A stretch of DNA of 23,680 bases from CAZDYI01 sp964509765. Lineage in GTDB: Bacteria > Pseudomonadota > Gammaproteobacteria > Tethybacterales > Tethybacteraceae. The notes under the pieces were generated by a model, which saw only the letters and a program-made list of their open reading frames with translations, was not told the DNA's origin and made no database searches. Position numbers and translations under genes: made by a program. Positions within the stretch are counted from its first letter, which is position 1. Each line of letters begins with the position of its first letter. Where the stretch lies: positions 1 to 23,680 of the forward strand of contig CAZDYI010000020.1 in NCBI GenBank assembly GCA_964509765.1, read 5' to 3'. Below, piece after piece: positions 1 to 6,338 of the stretch.

Positions 1-509
1 TCGCCGTGCATCATCGCCCTCGCGCGCAGGAACTCGCCGCCCGAGCCGTCGACCATGTAGCACGCGAGCGTGAACGGCGCGCCGGCAAAGGCGATCAGCG
101 GCGCCCTATCTCCGAGCTCCCGCTTGCACATGCGCACCGCCTCCGCCTGGTAGGTAAGGTCCGCCGGGTCGAGCTCGCCGAGGTTCCCGACACCGGCCGC
201 GTCCCGCACCGGCCTCTCGAGCCGCGGGCCCTCGCCGTCGACGAAGGCGAGCCCGCAGCCGAGCGCGTCGGGGATGACCAGGATGTCGGAGAACAGGATC
301 GCCGCGTCGAGGCCGAAGCGCTCGATCGGCTGCAGCGTCGCGCGGCATGCGAGCTCGGGAGTCCTGCACAGGGCCAAAAACGACCCGGCCTCGGCGCGCA
401 GCTCGCGGTACTCGGGCAGGTAGCGCCCCGCCTGGCGCATCATCCACAGCGGAACGCGCCCGGCCGGCCGGAGCGCGAGCGCGTCCAGGAAGGCTGAGCC
501 GGCCGTCAT
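1..509 (-). CDS. hemE: Uroporphyrinogen decarboxylase, 5' part only (runs off the left edge)
   Basis: Converts uroporphyrinogen III to coproporphyrinogen III in cytosolic heme synthesis by removing four carboxyl groups. The minus strand from an ATG at 509 stays open to base 1, giving about 169 residues of a family that is normally around 350. Near the N-terminus it reads WMMRQAGRYLPEY, the family signature with the substrate-binding Arg. This is followed by FSDILVIPDALG, which holds the catalytic Asp, and by GAPFTLACYMVDG. The start is chosen because family members begin just before this signature. It is divergent from fabI with 30 bases between the two start codons. The C-terminal half lies outside the window. 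Confidence 0.95.
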   Translation of the reverse strand, partial: MTAGSAFLDALALRPAGRVPLWMMRQAGRYLPEYRELRAEAGSFLALCRTPELACRATLQPIERFGLDAAILFSDILVIPDALGCGLAFVDGEGPRLERPVRDAAGVGNLGELDPADLTYQAEAVRMCKRELGDRAPLIAFAGAPFTLACYMVDGSGGEFLRARAMMHG

Positions 510-525
510 CGCGCGCGCGCGGACA

Positions 526-531
526 TAGAAT
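526..531 (+). promoter_or_regulatory. Probable -10 element for fabI, close to the start codon
   Basis: TAGAAT (five of six matches to TATAAT) ends eight bases before the fabI ATG. A start point 6-8 bases downstream would fall almost on the ATG, so the transcript could be leaderless; no Shine-Dalgarno is visible before the ATG. The -35 position (503-508, CCGTCA) is weak and lies inside hemE. A run of alternating CG (510-521) fills the rest of the gap. Confidence 0.4.
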
Positions 532-539
532 CAGCGCCC

Positions 540-1340
540 ATGAAGCTTCTCGAAGGCAAGCGCATCCTCGTGTCGGGCGTGCTCAACCGCCACTCGATCG
601 CGCACGCGATCGCCATCTCCGCGCGCGACCACGGCGCGCAGCTCGCGCTCACCTACCAGTCATCCGACCGCCTGCGGGAGAAGGTCGGCCGGATCGCAAA
701 GGAGGACTTCCCCGACGCGCCGCTGATCCCGCTCGACGTGTCTTCCGACGAGCAGTGCGACGAGGCGTTCGAGGAGCTCGGCCGGCACTGGGAGACCTTC
801 GACGGCATGGTCCACTCGATCGCGTTCGCACCGCGCGAGGCGCTCGACGGAAACTTCCACGAGGTCACCGACCGGGACTCGTTTGCAACGGCGCTCGACG
901 TGAGCGCCTACTCGCTCACCGCGATGGCGAGCCGCGCAGCCGGCATGCTCAGCGAGGGCTCCTGCGTGCTCACGCTCACCTACCTCGGGGCCGAGCGCGC
1001 CGTCCCCAACTACAACGTGATGGGCGTCGCCAAGGCCGCCCTCGAAAGCTCGGTGCGCTACCTCGCCGCGAGCCTCGGGCCCTCCGGCGTGCGGGTCAAC
1101 GCGATCTCCGCGGGCCCGATCAAGACGCTCGCGTCGTCGGGGATCGCCTCGATCGGAAAGATGCTCAAGGCCGTCGCCGCGCAGTCCGCGCTGCGGCGCA
1201 ACGTCAGCCGCGAGGAGGTCGCGGGGGCTGCGACGTTCCTGCTCAGCCCGCTGGCGTCCGCGGTGACCGGCGAGGTCCTGCACGTCGACGCCGGCCACAA
1301 CTTCATGCTCGGCGCCGCCGAACCCGAGGACCAGGGCTAG
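540..1340 (+). CDS. fabI: Enoyl-[acyl-carrier-protein] reductase (NADH)
   Basis: Performs the last reduction of each cycle of type II fatty acid elongation (trans-2-enoyl-ACP to acyl-ACP) in the cytosol. The 266 residues match FabI from end to end. The N-terminal nucleotide-binding segment reads KRILVSGVLNRHSIAHAIA, then VHSIAFAP. The catalytic Tyr-x6-Lys is in YNVMGVAK (Y158, K165), with a second conserved Tyr at 148, then VRVNAISAGPIKTLASSGI and the closing TGEVLHVDAGHN. Length is normal (E. coli 262). It lies tail to tail with ppiD, the two stop codons overlapping in CTAG. From memory, fabI also follows ppiD in Pseudomonas. No Shine-Dalgarno is visible. Confidence 0.97.
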   Translation: MKLLEGKRILVSGVLNRHSIAHAIAISARDHGAQLALTYQSSDRLREKVGRIAKEDFPDAPLIPLDVSSDEQCDEAFEELGRHWETFDGMVHSIAFAPREALDGNFHEVTDRDSFATALDVSAYSLTAMASRAAGMLSEGSCVLTLTYLGAERAVPNYNVMGVAKAALESSVRYLAASLGPSGVRVNAISAGPIKTLASSGIASIGKMLKAVAAQSALRRNVSREEVAGAATFLLSPLASAVTGEVLHVDAGHNFMLGAAEPEDQG

Positions 1341-3226
1341 CCGGCCTCCGAGCCGACCTCGTCGGCCTCGTCCTCGTACGAGTACATCGTCAGGTTGTAC
1401 ATCGTCTCGAGCTCGCCGACGAAGCCGAGCGTGAGCAGGTTCGAAGAGAACCGCGCCTGAGCGTCGATCGCGCGCTGCTCCTGCTCCTCGCTCTGAGCGC
1501 CCGGGATGACCTCCTCGACGCGCAGGACGTACACGGTCTCGGTCTCATCGTCGAAGTCGACCATGTGCGCGGGCAGGCCGTCGGTCTGGACGAGCTGCTC
1601 TATGGTGAGCACCTGGCTGACCTGCCCGGGGGTGAGGCCCTCGGGCAGCTCGTCCGCGAGGTAGCTCACGGTCACGGCCTCCTGCTCGGCGAACGGCAGC
1701 TCCGGGACGATCTCGCCCTCGCGCTGCCGGCCGATCAGCTCGGCCAGGCCCTCCTGCTGGGCGCGGACCGCGCGCTCTACGGTCATCCGGTCGACGATCT
1801 CGTCGCGGACCTCCGAGAACGTCCTCTCGCGCGGCTGCTCGTACTCGATCGCACGCGCGACAACGTAGCCGCCGTCCTCGCGCAGCAGGAGCTCCGAGTT
1901 GATCCCGCTCTCGATGAGCTCGAGGTCGAATATCCCGCGCACGACGGCTAGGTCGTCGAAGGGGTGTGCCATGTCCGAGACCGAGTCGCGGTTGTTGATC
2001 CAGTCGGTCTCGCCGAGCTCGAGTCCCAGGTCGTAGGCGACCGAGCCGAGGTCGTCGAAGGCCTCGAAGGCCGCAGCCTCGAGCTCGGCTGCCTTGGCCT
2101 CGAGCAGGATGTCCGCCTGCTCGCGCACGACGCTCTCGACCAGGCGGTCCTTGCCCTCCTCGGTGTCGTCGACGTGGCCGCCGACCGAGCCGGTCACCTT
2201 GTATATGTGCCACGATCCGTCGACCTCGAAGGGGCCGACCGCTTCGCCGACCGCGGCAGCGAACACCTCGTCGGCAACGCCCGGGTCCAGGTCCGGGCGC
2301 GAGAACGGCCCGATGTCGCCGCCGACCTCGCTGCTGCCGACGTCCAGCGACAGCTCGCGGGCGAGCTCGGCGAAGTCCTCGCCGCCGCCGACCCGAGCCA
2401 TCGCGGCCTCTGCGTCGGAGGCGGAGCCGAGCAGGATCAGCGACAGGATCCGGTCCTCGCCCTCCCGCGCGCGCTCCGCGCGCTCGTCCTGCGCGGCGCG
2501 CAGCGCCTCCTCGTCGACCACGACCTCGCCCTCGAACATGCCGCGGTTCAGCTCGACGTACTCAAGGCGGAACCGAGCCGGTACCGCGTATTCCTCGATG
2601 TTCAGGTCGTAGCGCTCGCGGGCCTCGTCGTCGGTCACCGCAGGCAGGTCCGGGTCGAGCTCGAGCGGGAACTCGAGCTTGCGGACGATGCGGCTCTCGC
2701 CGAAGAAGCGCACCAGGTCGCCGACAATAGCGTCCGAGACGATCTCGGCGCCCGACAGCGCCTGGTCGATCTTGCGCCTGCGCACGCTCTCGCGCAGCTC
2801 GCGCAGGTACAGGCGCCGGTCCGAGACCGCGGCCTCGAAGGCCTCCGGCGAGTACTCGCCGTCGACCTGGAAGGCATCGTTCCCGCGGATGATCTCGACG
2901 AGCTCGCCGTCGACGGGGAACAGGCCGATGTCGTCGGCGCGCTGCTGCAGGAGCAGGTCGTGCGCGAAAGACACCCGCAGCTGGTTCGCGACGAAGCTGC
3001 GGAACTCCGCCGAGCGCGCGGTGTCCTCGCCGTAGACCTCGGCCTGCGACTCCACGCTGAGGTCGACCCTGCGGTCGAAGACCGCCTTCGTGACCGTGCG
3101 GTCGCCCACCTGGACCACCGGGCGGCCCTCGGCGCCGGTGTCGAACGACGACGCGCCGTACAGGAGCATCGGGACCGCGATCACGGCGATCCCGACGTTG
3201 CGGGCGAAGCGGCTCTTTATCGCCAT
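1337..3226 (-). CDS. ppiD: Periplasmic folding chaperone, PpiD/SurA-type parvulin protein
   Basis: Membrane-anchored periplasmic chaperone that meets proteins as they leave the Sec translocon. The 629 residues start with a short basic stretch and one hydrophobic segment (about 10-26), which should anchor it in the inner membrane. A SurA-like N-terminal chaperone region follows, with DAFQVDGEYSPEAF around 117-130 matching E. coli PpiD closely. A parvulin domain lies at about 259-347 (GGEDFAELARELS, then GGDIGPF). The His of active parvulins (usually in a HIL motif) is absent, as in E. coli PpiD, so chaperone rather than isomerase activity is likely. It is highly acidic. The ATG at 3226 has no clear ribosome binding site. 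It sits downstream of the tRNA-Asp gene, as ppiD follows hup in many gammaproteobacteria. Confidence 0.9.
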   Translation of the reverse strand: MAIKSRFARNVGIAVIAVPMLLYGASSFDTGAEGRPVVQVGDRTVTKAVFDRRVDLSVESQAEVYGEDTARSAEFRSFVANQLRVSFAHDLLLQQRADDIGLFPVDGELVEIIRGNDAFQVDGEYSPEAFEAAVSDRRLYLRELRESVRRRKIDQALSGAEIVSDAIVGDLVRFFGESRIVRKLEFPLELDPDLPAVTDDEARERYDLNIEEYAVPARFRLEYVELNRGMFEGEVVVDEEALRAAQDERAERAREGEDRILSLILLGSASDAEAAMARVGGGEDFAELARELSLDVGSSEVGGDIGPFSRPDLDPGVADEVFAAAVGEAVGPFEVDGSWHIYKVTGSVGGHVDDTEEGKDRLVESVVREQADILLEAKAAELEAAAFEAFDDLGSVAYDLGLELGETDWINNRDSVSDMAHPFDDLAVVRGIFDLELIESGINSELLLREDGGYVVARAIEYEQPRERTFSEVRDEIVDRMTVERAVRAQQEGLAELIGRQREGEIVPELPFAEQEAVTVSYLADELPEGLTPGQVSQVLTIEQLVQTDGLPAHMVDFDDETETVYVLRVEEVIPGAQSEEQEQRAIDAQARFSSNLLTLGFVGELETMYNLTMYSYEDEADEVGSEAG

Positions 3227-3257
3227 GTGCGTCGCTGCGCGCCCGGAAGGGACGCGC

Positions 3258-3299
3258 CCGGCCTAGGCCGGACGGGCCGCAGGCCCCGGCTGGGCCGGG
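3258..3299 (-). repeat. Two inverted repeats in the tRNA-Asp to ppiD spacer
   Basis: A perfect 14-base palindrome, CCGGCCTAGGCCGG, lies at 3258-3271. A six-pair stem (3285-3290 with 3294-3299, three-base loop) lies beside it. Both fall between the 3' end of tRNA-Asp and the ppiD start. There is no T run, so they are not clear terminators. They may be a tRNA trailer structure, an attenuator or an operator. Confidence 0.4.
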
Positions 3300-3312
3300 A
3301 CCGCGGGTCTAG

Positions 3313-3390
3313 TGGCGGAGCTGACGGGGTTCGAACCCGCGACCTTCGGCGTGACAGGCCGACACTCTAACCGGACTGAGCTACAGCTCC
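3313..3390 (-). tRNA. tRNA-Asp (anticodon GTC), CCA encoded
   Basis: Read on the minus strand from 3390, this folds as a full cloverleaf of 78 bases. The acceptor pairs GGAGCTG with CAGCTCC, and the D arm is GCTC/GAGT. The anticodon stem TCGGC/GCCGA encloses the loop CTGTCAC, giving GTC for aspartate. The T arm has TTCGAAC. The discriminator is G and CCA is encoded. It lies 51 bases downstream of tRNA-Val on the same strand. Confidence 0.97.
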
Positions 3391-3441
3391 CGTTGCAGGG
3401 ACGGATCCTTGGACGGCCGCCTGGCGCCCCGGCGCGGACGG

Positions 3442-3513
3442 TGGGTGCTGAGAGACTTGAACTCCCGACCCTCGCCGTGTAAAGGCGATGCTCTGCCGCT
3501 GAGCTAAGCACCC
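3442..3513 (-). tRNA. tRNA-Val (anticodon TAC), CCA not encoded
   Basis: Read on the minus strand from 3513, this folds as a 72-base cloverleaf. The acceptor pairs GGGTGCT with AGCACCC, and the D arm is GCTC/GAGC with a seven-base loop. The anticodon stem TCGCC/GGCGA encloses TTTACAC, giving TAC for valine. The T loop is TTCAAGT and the discriminator A. The next three bases are CCG rather than CCA, so the mature end must be completed by CCA-adding enzyme, unlike the other two tRNAs here. It starts 21 bases after the hup stop and is probably cotranscribed with it. Confidence 0.95.
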
Positions 3514-3534
3514 CTGGACGGGGCCCCAGCTGGC

Positions 3535-3807
3535 CTAGTTGACGGCGTCCTTGAGCGACTTGCCGGCCTTGAACTTCGGCGACCGCTTGGCCTTGATCTT
3601 GATCGGCTCGCCGGTCTTCGGGTTGCGGCCCGTGCGGGCGTTGCGCTTGACCACCGAGAAGGTGCCGAAGCCCACGATGACCACGTCCTGCTTCTTCTTG
3701 AGCGCGCCGACGATCGAATCGAAGACGGTGTCTACGGCAACCTTGGCCTGGGCGTTTGTGAGGTCAGCGGACTCGGCCACCTTCTGAACTAGTTCTCCTT
3801 TGGTCAT
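3535..3807 (-). CDS. hup: DNA-binding protein HU (HU-beta type)
   Basis: Small basic nucleoid protein that bends DNA as a dimer. The 90 residues from MTKGELVQKVAES to the SLKDAVN end match the HU family over its usual length. VGFGTF and RTGRNPKTGEPI, the start of the DNA-binding arm with its intercalating Pro, are intact. An upstream in-frame ATG exists, but the ATG at 3807 is chosen because AAGGAG lies six bases before it (3814-3819) and because HU begins there. It lies between lon and ppiD as in other gammaproteobacteria, has its own extended -10 promoter, and is followed by two tRNA genes without a visible terminator. Confidence 0.97.
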   Translation of the reverse strand: MTKGELVQKVAESADLTNAQAKVAVDTVFDSIVGALKKKQDVVIVGFGTFSVVKRNARTGRNPKTGEPIKIKAKRSPKFKAGKSLKDAVN

Positions 3808-3867
3808 GTCATTCTCCTTTGAGGAATGGCGGTGCGCATGCAACGGAGCAATGCGGCAACGGCGGGA

Positions 3868-3876
3868 ATTCTAACA
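3868..3876 (-). promoter_or_regulatory. Extended -10 promoter of hup
   Basis: On the minus strand the sequence reads TGTTAGAAT, an extended -10 (TGn plus TAGAAT), about 61 bases before the hup start. No -35 is recognisable at the expected spacing, as is usual for extended -10 promoters. Transcription would start near 3861. Confidence 0.5.
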
Positions 3877-3882
3877 CAGGGC

Positions 3883-3900
3883 GGGGCGCGGGCGCGCCCC
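3883..3900 (-). terminator. Hairpin directly after the lon2 stop codon
   Basis: Seven G/C pairs (3883-3889 with 3894-3900) around a four-base loop begin one base after the lon2 stop codon. No T run follows, so it may protect the 3' end of the transcript or end it only partly. The hup promoter lies just beyond it. Confidence 0.4.
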
Positions 3901-3901
3901 G

Positions 3902-6337
3902 TCAGTGCGCGGCGGCCTTGCTCGGGGCGGCGGCGCCCTCCCCGCCCCTGCCCGCCCCGGACTTGCCGGCCTCCTTCGGCAGCCGCTTGGGCGCGCGGGC
4001 GAGGCTGTGGCGCAGGGCCTCGGCGACGTCGCGGACGAGGACGAACTCGATGTCGGCGGTCAGCTCCTTCGGCAGGTCGGCAAGCAGCCGCCTGTCCTCG
4101 GCGGGCATGACGATCCGCCCGATGCCGTTGCGCTGCGCGTCCATCACGGTCGCCTTGTACTCCGAGTAGTGCTCGCTCGAGATCACGTCGCCGCGCAGGT
4201 TGACCTCGCCGAGCATCGCCGTCCCCGAGCGCACCGGGATCTTCGTGAACGCCGAGACCAGCAGCGCGTACATGCACATCCCGAGCGCGCCGTACGGCTG
4301 GCCCGCGCGGTTCTGCAGGTGGACGTGCACAGCCCTGTCCTTGGCGAAGTCGGCCGCGAGGCCGAGCGACTCGCGGTTGGCTTTCATCAGCGTGAGCGCG
4401 ACCTCGCACAGCACGCCGATCTCGTCGGAGCCGCGGGTGACTCCGGTCACGTCCACGCGGCCCTCGCCCTCGCGGTAGACGACCGCCTCCATCGGGAACA
4501 GGCCGCGGCCGTAGACCAGGCCGTTCGCGTAGCCCACCCGGTCGCGGCCCGGCGGGCTGAACTTCGAGTAGTGGTCCGGGACCTCGAGCAGCCTGCGGAC
4601 CTGGGCCTTGGTTATCCGCGCGGACGCCGGCGCGTCCTTGCCCTTGATCACCCGCTCGGTCGCTACCTTCCTGCAGATGCGCGCGATGTTGCGCTCGAGC
4701 TCGCGGACGCCGGCCTCGTAGGTGTAGTCGCGGACGATCTCGAGCATCACCGCCTTCGGGAAGGACAGGTCGCCCGGCTTGAGGCCGTGCGCGGAGAGCT
4801 GCTTGCCGACGAGGTGCCGCGAGGCGATGCTGAGCTTCTCGTCGTCGGTGTAGCCAGGCAGGCGGATGATCTCGAGGCGGTCGTGGAGCGCGTCCGGAAG
4901 GTGGCCGACCTCGTTGGCCGTGGTGATGAACATCACCTCCGAGAGGTCGAACTCGACCTCGAGGTACTGGTCGACGAAGGTCGAGTTCTGCTCGGGGTCG
5001 AGCACCTCGAGAAGCGCCGCGGACGGGTCGCCGTGGTAGCTGTAGCCGAAGCCCATCTTGTCGAACTCGTCGAGCATGAACACCGGGTTGCGCACGCCGG
5101 CCTTGGCCATCGCCTTGATGATCCGGCCGGGCATCGACGCGACGTACGTGCGGCGGTGGCCGCGGATCGCAGCCTCCTCGTGCACCCCGCCGAGCGAGGT
5201 GCGCACGAACTCCCTTCCCGTGGCGCGCGCGATCGACTGCCCGAGCGAGGTCTTGCCCACGCCGGGCGGGCCCACGAAGCACAGCACCGAGCCCGAGGGC
5301 TTGCCCACCCGGCGCTGCACGGCGAGGTACTCCATGATCCGGTCCTTGACCTTGGCAAGCCCGTGGTGGTCGGCGTCGAGGACCTCCTTGGCCTTGGCCA
5401 TGTCGAGGCCGGTCCCGCTGCGCTCCTTCCACGGCAGCGAGGCGAGGGTCTCGACGTAGGTCCTGATCACCGAGTGCTCGGGCGAGACCGGCGAGACCGT
5501 CCCGAGGCGGTCGATCTCGGACTCGCACTTCTCACGCGCAGCGTCCGGCATCCCGCTCTTCGCCACCTCTTCGCGGAGCTTCTGCATGCCGTCCTTGCCG
5601 CCGCCCTCGAGCTCCTCGTGGATCGCCTTGGCCTGCTCGCTGAGGTGGAACTCCTGGTGGGAGCGCTCCATCTGCTTTTTGACCCTGCGCCTCAGGCTCC
5701 GCTCGATGCGGCCCTCCTCGAGGCGCCGGGAAAGGAACGAGATGACCATCAGCGAGCGCTTCTCGAGGTCCGCGGCCGCGACCATCTCCTGGCAGAAGCC
5801 CGCGTCGTCCGGGGTCGCAAGGCTCAGGACCAGGAAGTCCAGGCTCCGCGAGAGGCTGTCCATCCCGCGCAGGTTGCGGACCGCGTCGTTGGTCAGGCCG
5901 CCGGCGCCGTTGCGCTCGAGCTTCCCGACGAGACGCATGACCGAGCGCATCGCGGCAAGCCGCGCGTGCGGGTCCGGCAGGCCGAAGTCCTCGGCGCGGT
6001 CGAAGCGCGCGCGCAGCAGGTCCGGGCCCGGGCCGAAGTGCGCGGTCCCGCGGGCGAGGCCCGTGACGATCACCTTGTGCTCGTCGGGATCCAGCTCGAG
6101 GTTCTGGACCAGGCGGACCAGGCACGCAGGGTGGCCGCCCGCGCGGGCGGGGTCGAAGGGTTCTTCGCGCGCGTACAGGACCAGCCGGTCGCCGCTGTCG
6201 GCCGCCTCGCGGAGCGACTTGACCCGGTCGCGGCCGGACACCTGCAGCTGCCGGTGCGTGCCCGGCAGCGCGTGCAGGTGCGCGCCGTCGAGCTCAATCG
6301 CCGGAAGCGAGGACAGCGCCGGAGCCTCGGTGACCAT
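3902..6337 (-). CDS. Lon-like AAA+ protein with a degenerate protease active site (second of a tandem pair)
   Basis: LonA-type architecture over 811 residues: a weakly conserved N-terminal domain, a helical linker, an AAA+ module and a C-terminal Lon protease fold. The ATPase looks intact: Walker A GPPGVGKTS (K362), Walker B VFMLDEFDK, sensor 1 FITTAN, an Arg finger in HDRLEII and sensor 2 EAGVRELER. The protease site is lost. Where E. coli Lon has DGPSAG with catalytic S679, this protein reads QPYGALG with Ala684 in that place and one residue deleted before it. Where E. coli has GGLKEK with K722, it reads SSEHYSEYK, with Tyr727 in that place. HVH and the IPVRSGTAM and NLRG strands keep the fold recognisable. 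The ATG at 6337 comes one base after the lon1 stop with no Shine-Dalgarno, so translation is probably coupled. It is likely an unfoldase or a regulatory partner of Lon1. Confidence 0.93.
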   Translation of the reverse strand: MVTEAPALSSLPAIELDGAHLHALPGTHRQLQVSGRDRVKSLREAADSGDRLVLYAREEPFDPARAGGHPACLVRLVQNLELDPDEHKVIVTGLARGTAHFGPGPDLLRARFDRAEDFGLPDPHARLAAMRSVMRLVGKLERNGAGGLTNDAVRNLRGMDSLSRSLDFLVLSLATPDDAGFCQEMVAAADLEKRSLMVISFLSRRLEEGRIERSLRRRVKKQMERSHQEFHLSEQAKAIHEELEGGGKDGMQKLREEVAKSGMPDAAREKCESEIDRLGTVSPVSPEHSVIRTYVETLASLPWKERSGTGLDMAKAKEVLDADHHGLAKVKDRIMEYLAVQRRVGKPSGSVLCFVGPPGVGKTSLGQSIARATGREFVRTSLGGVHEEAAIRGHRRTYVASMPGRIIKAMAKAGVRNPVFMLDEFDKMGFGYSYHGDPSAALLEVLDPEQNSTFVDQYLEVEFDLSEVMFITTANEVGHLPDALHDRLEIIRLPGYTDDEKLSIASRHLVGKQLSAHGLKPGDLSFPKAVMLEIVRDYTYEAGVRELERNIARICRKVATERVIKGKDAPASARITKAQVRRLLEVPDHYSKFSPPGRDRVGYANGLVYGRGLFPMEAVVYREGEGRVDVTGVTRGSDEIGVLCEVALTLMKANRESLGLAADFAKDRAVHVHLQNRAGQPYGALGMCMYALLVSAFTKIPVRSGTAMLGEVNLRGDVISSEHYSEYKATVMDAQRNGIGRIVMPAEDRRLLADLPKELTADIEFVLVRDVAEALRHSLARAPKRLPKEAGKSGAGRGGEGAAAPSKAAAH

Positions 6338-6338
6338 G

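Noticed and set aside
819..833. FabI Ala95 at the place of E. coli Gly93, a position changed in triclosan-resistant mutants
   Set aside because: From memory, some sensitive FabI proteins, such as that of Staphylococcus aureus, naturally have Ala here, so it does not indicate resistance.
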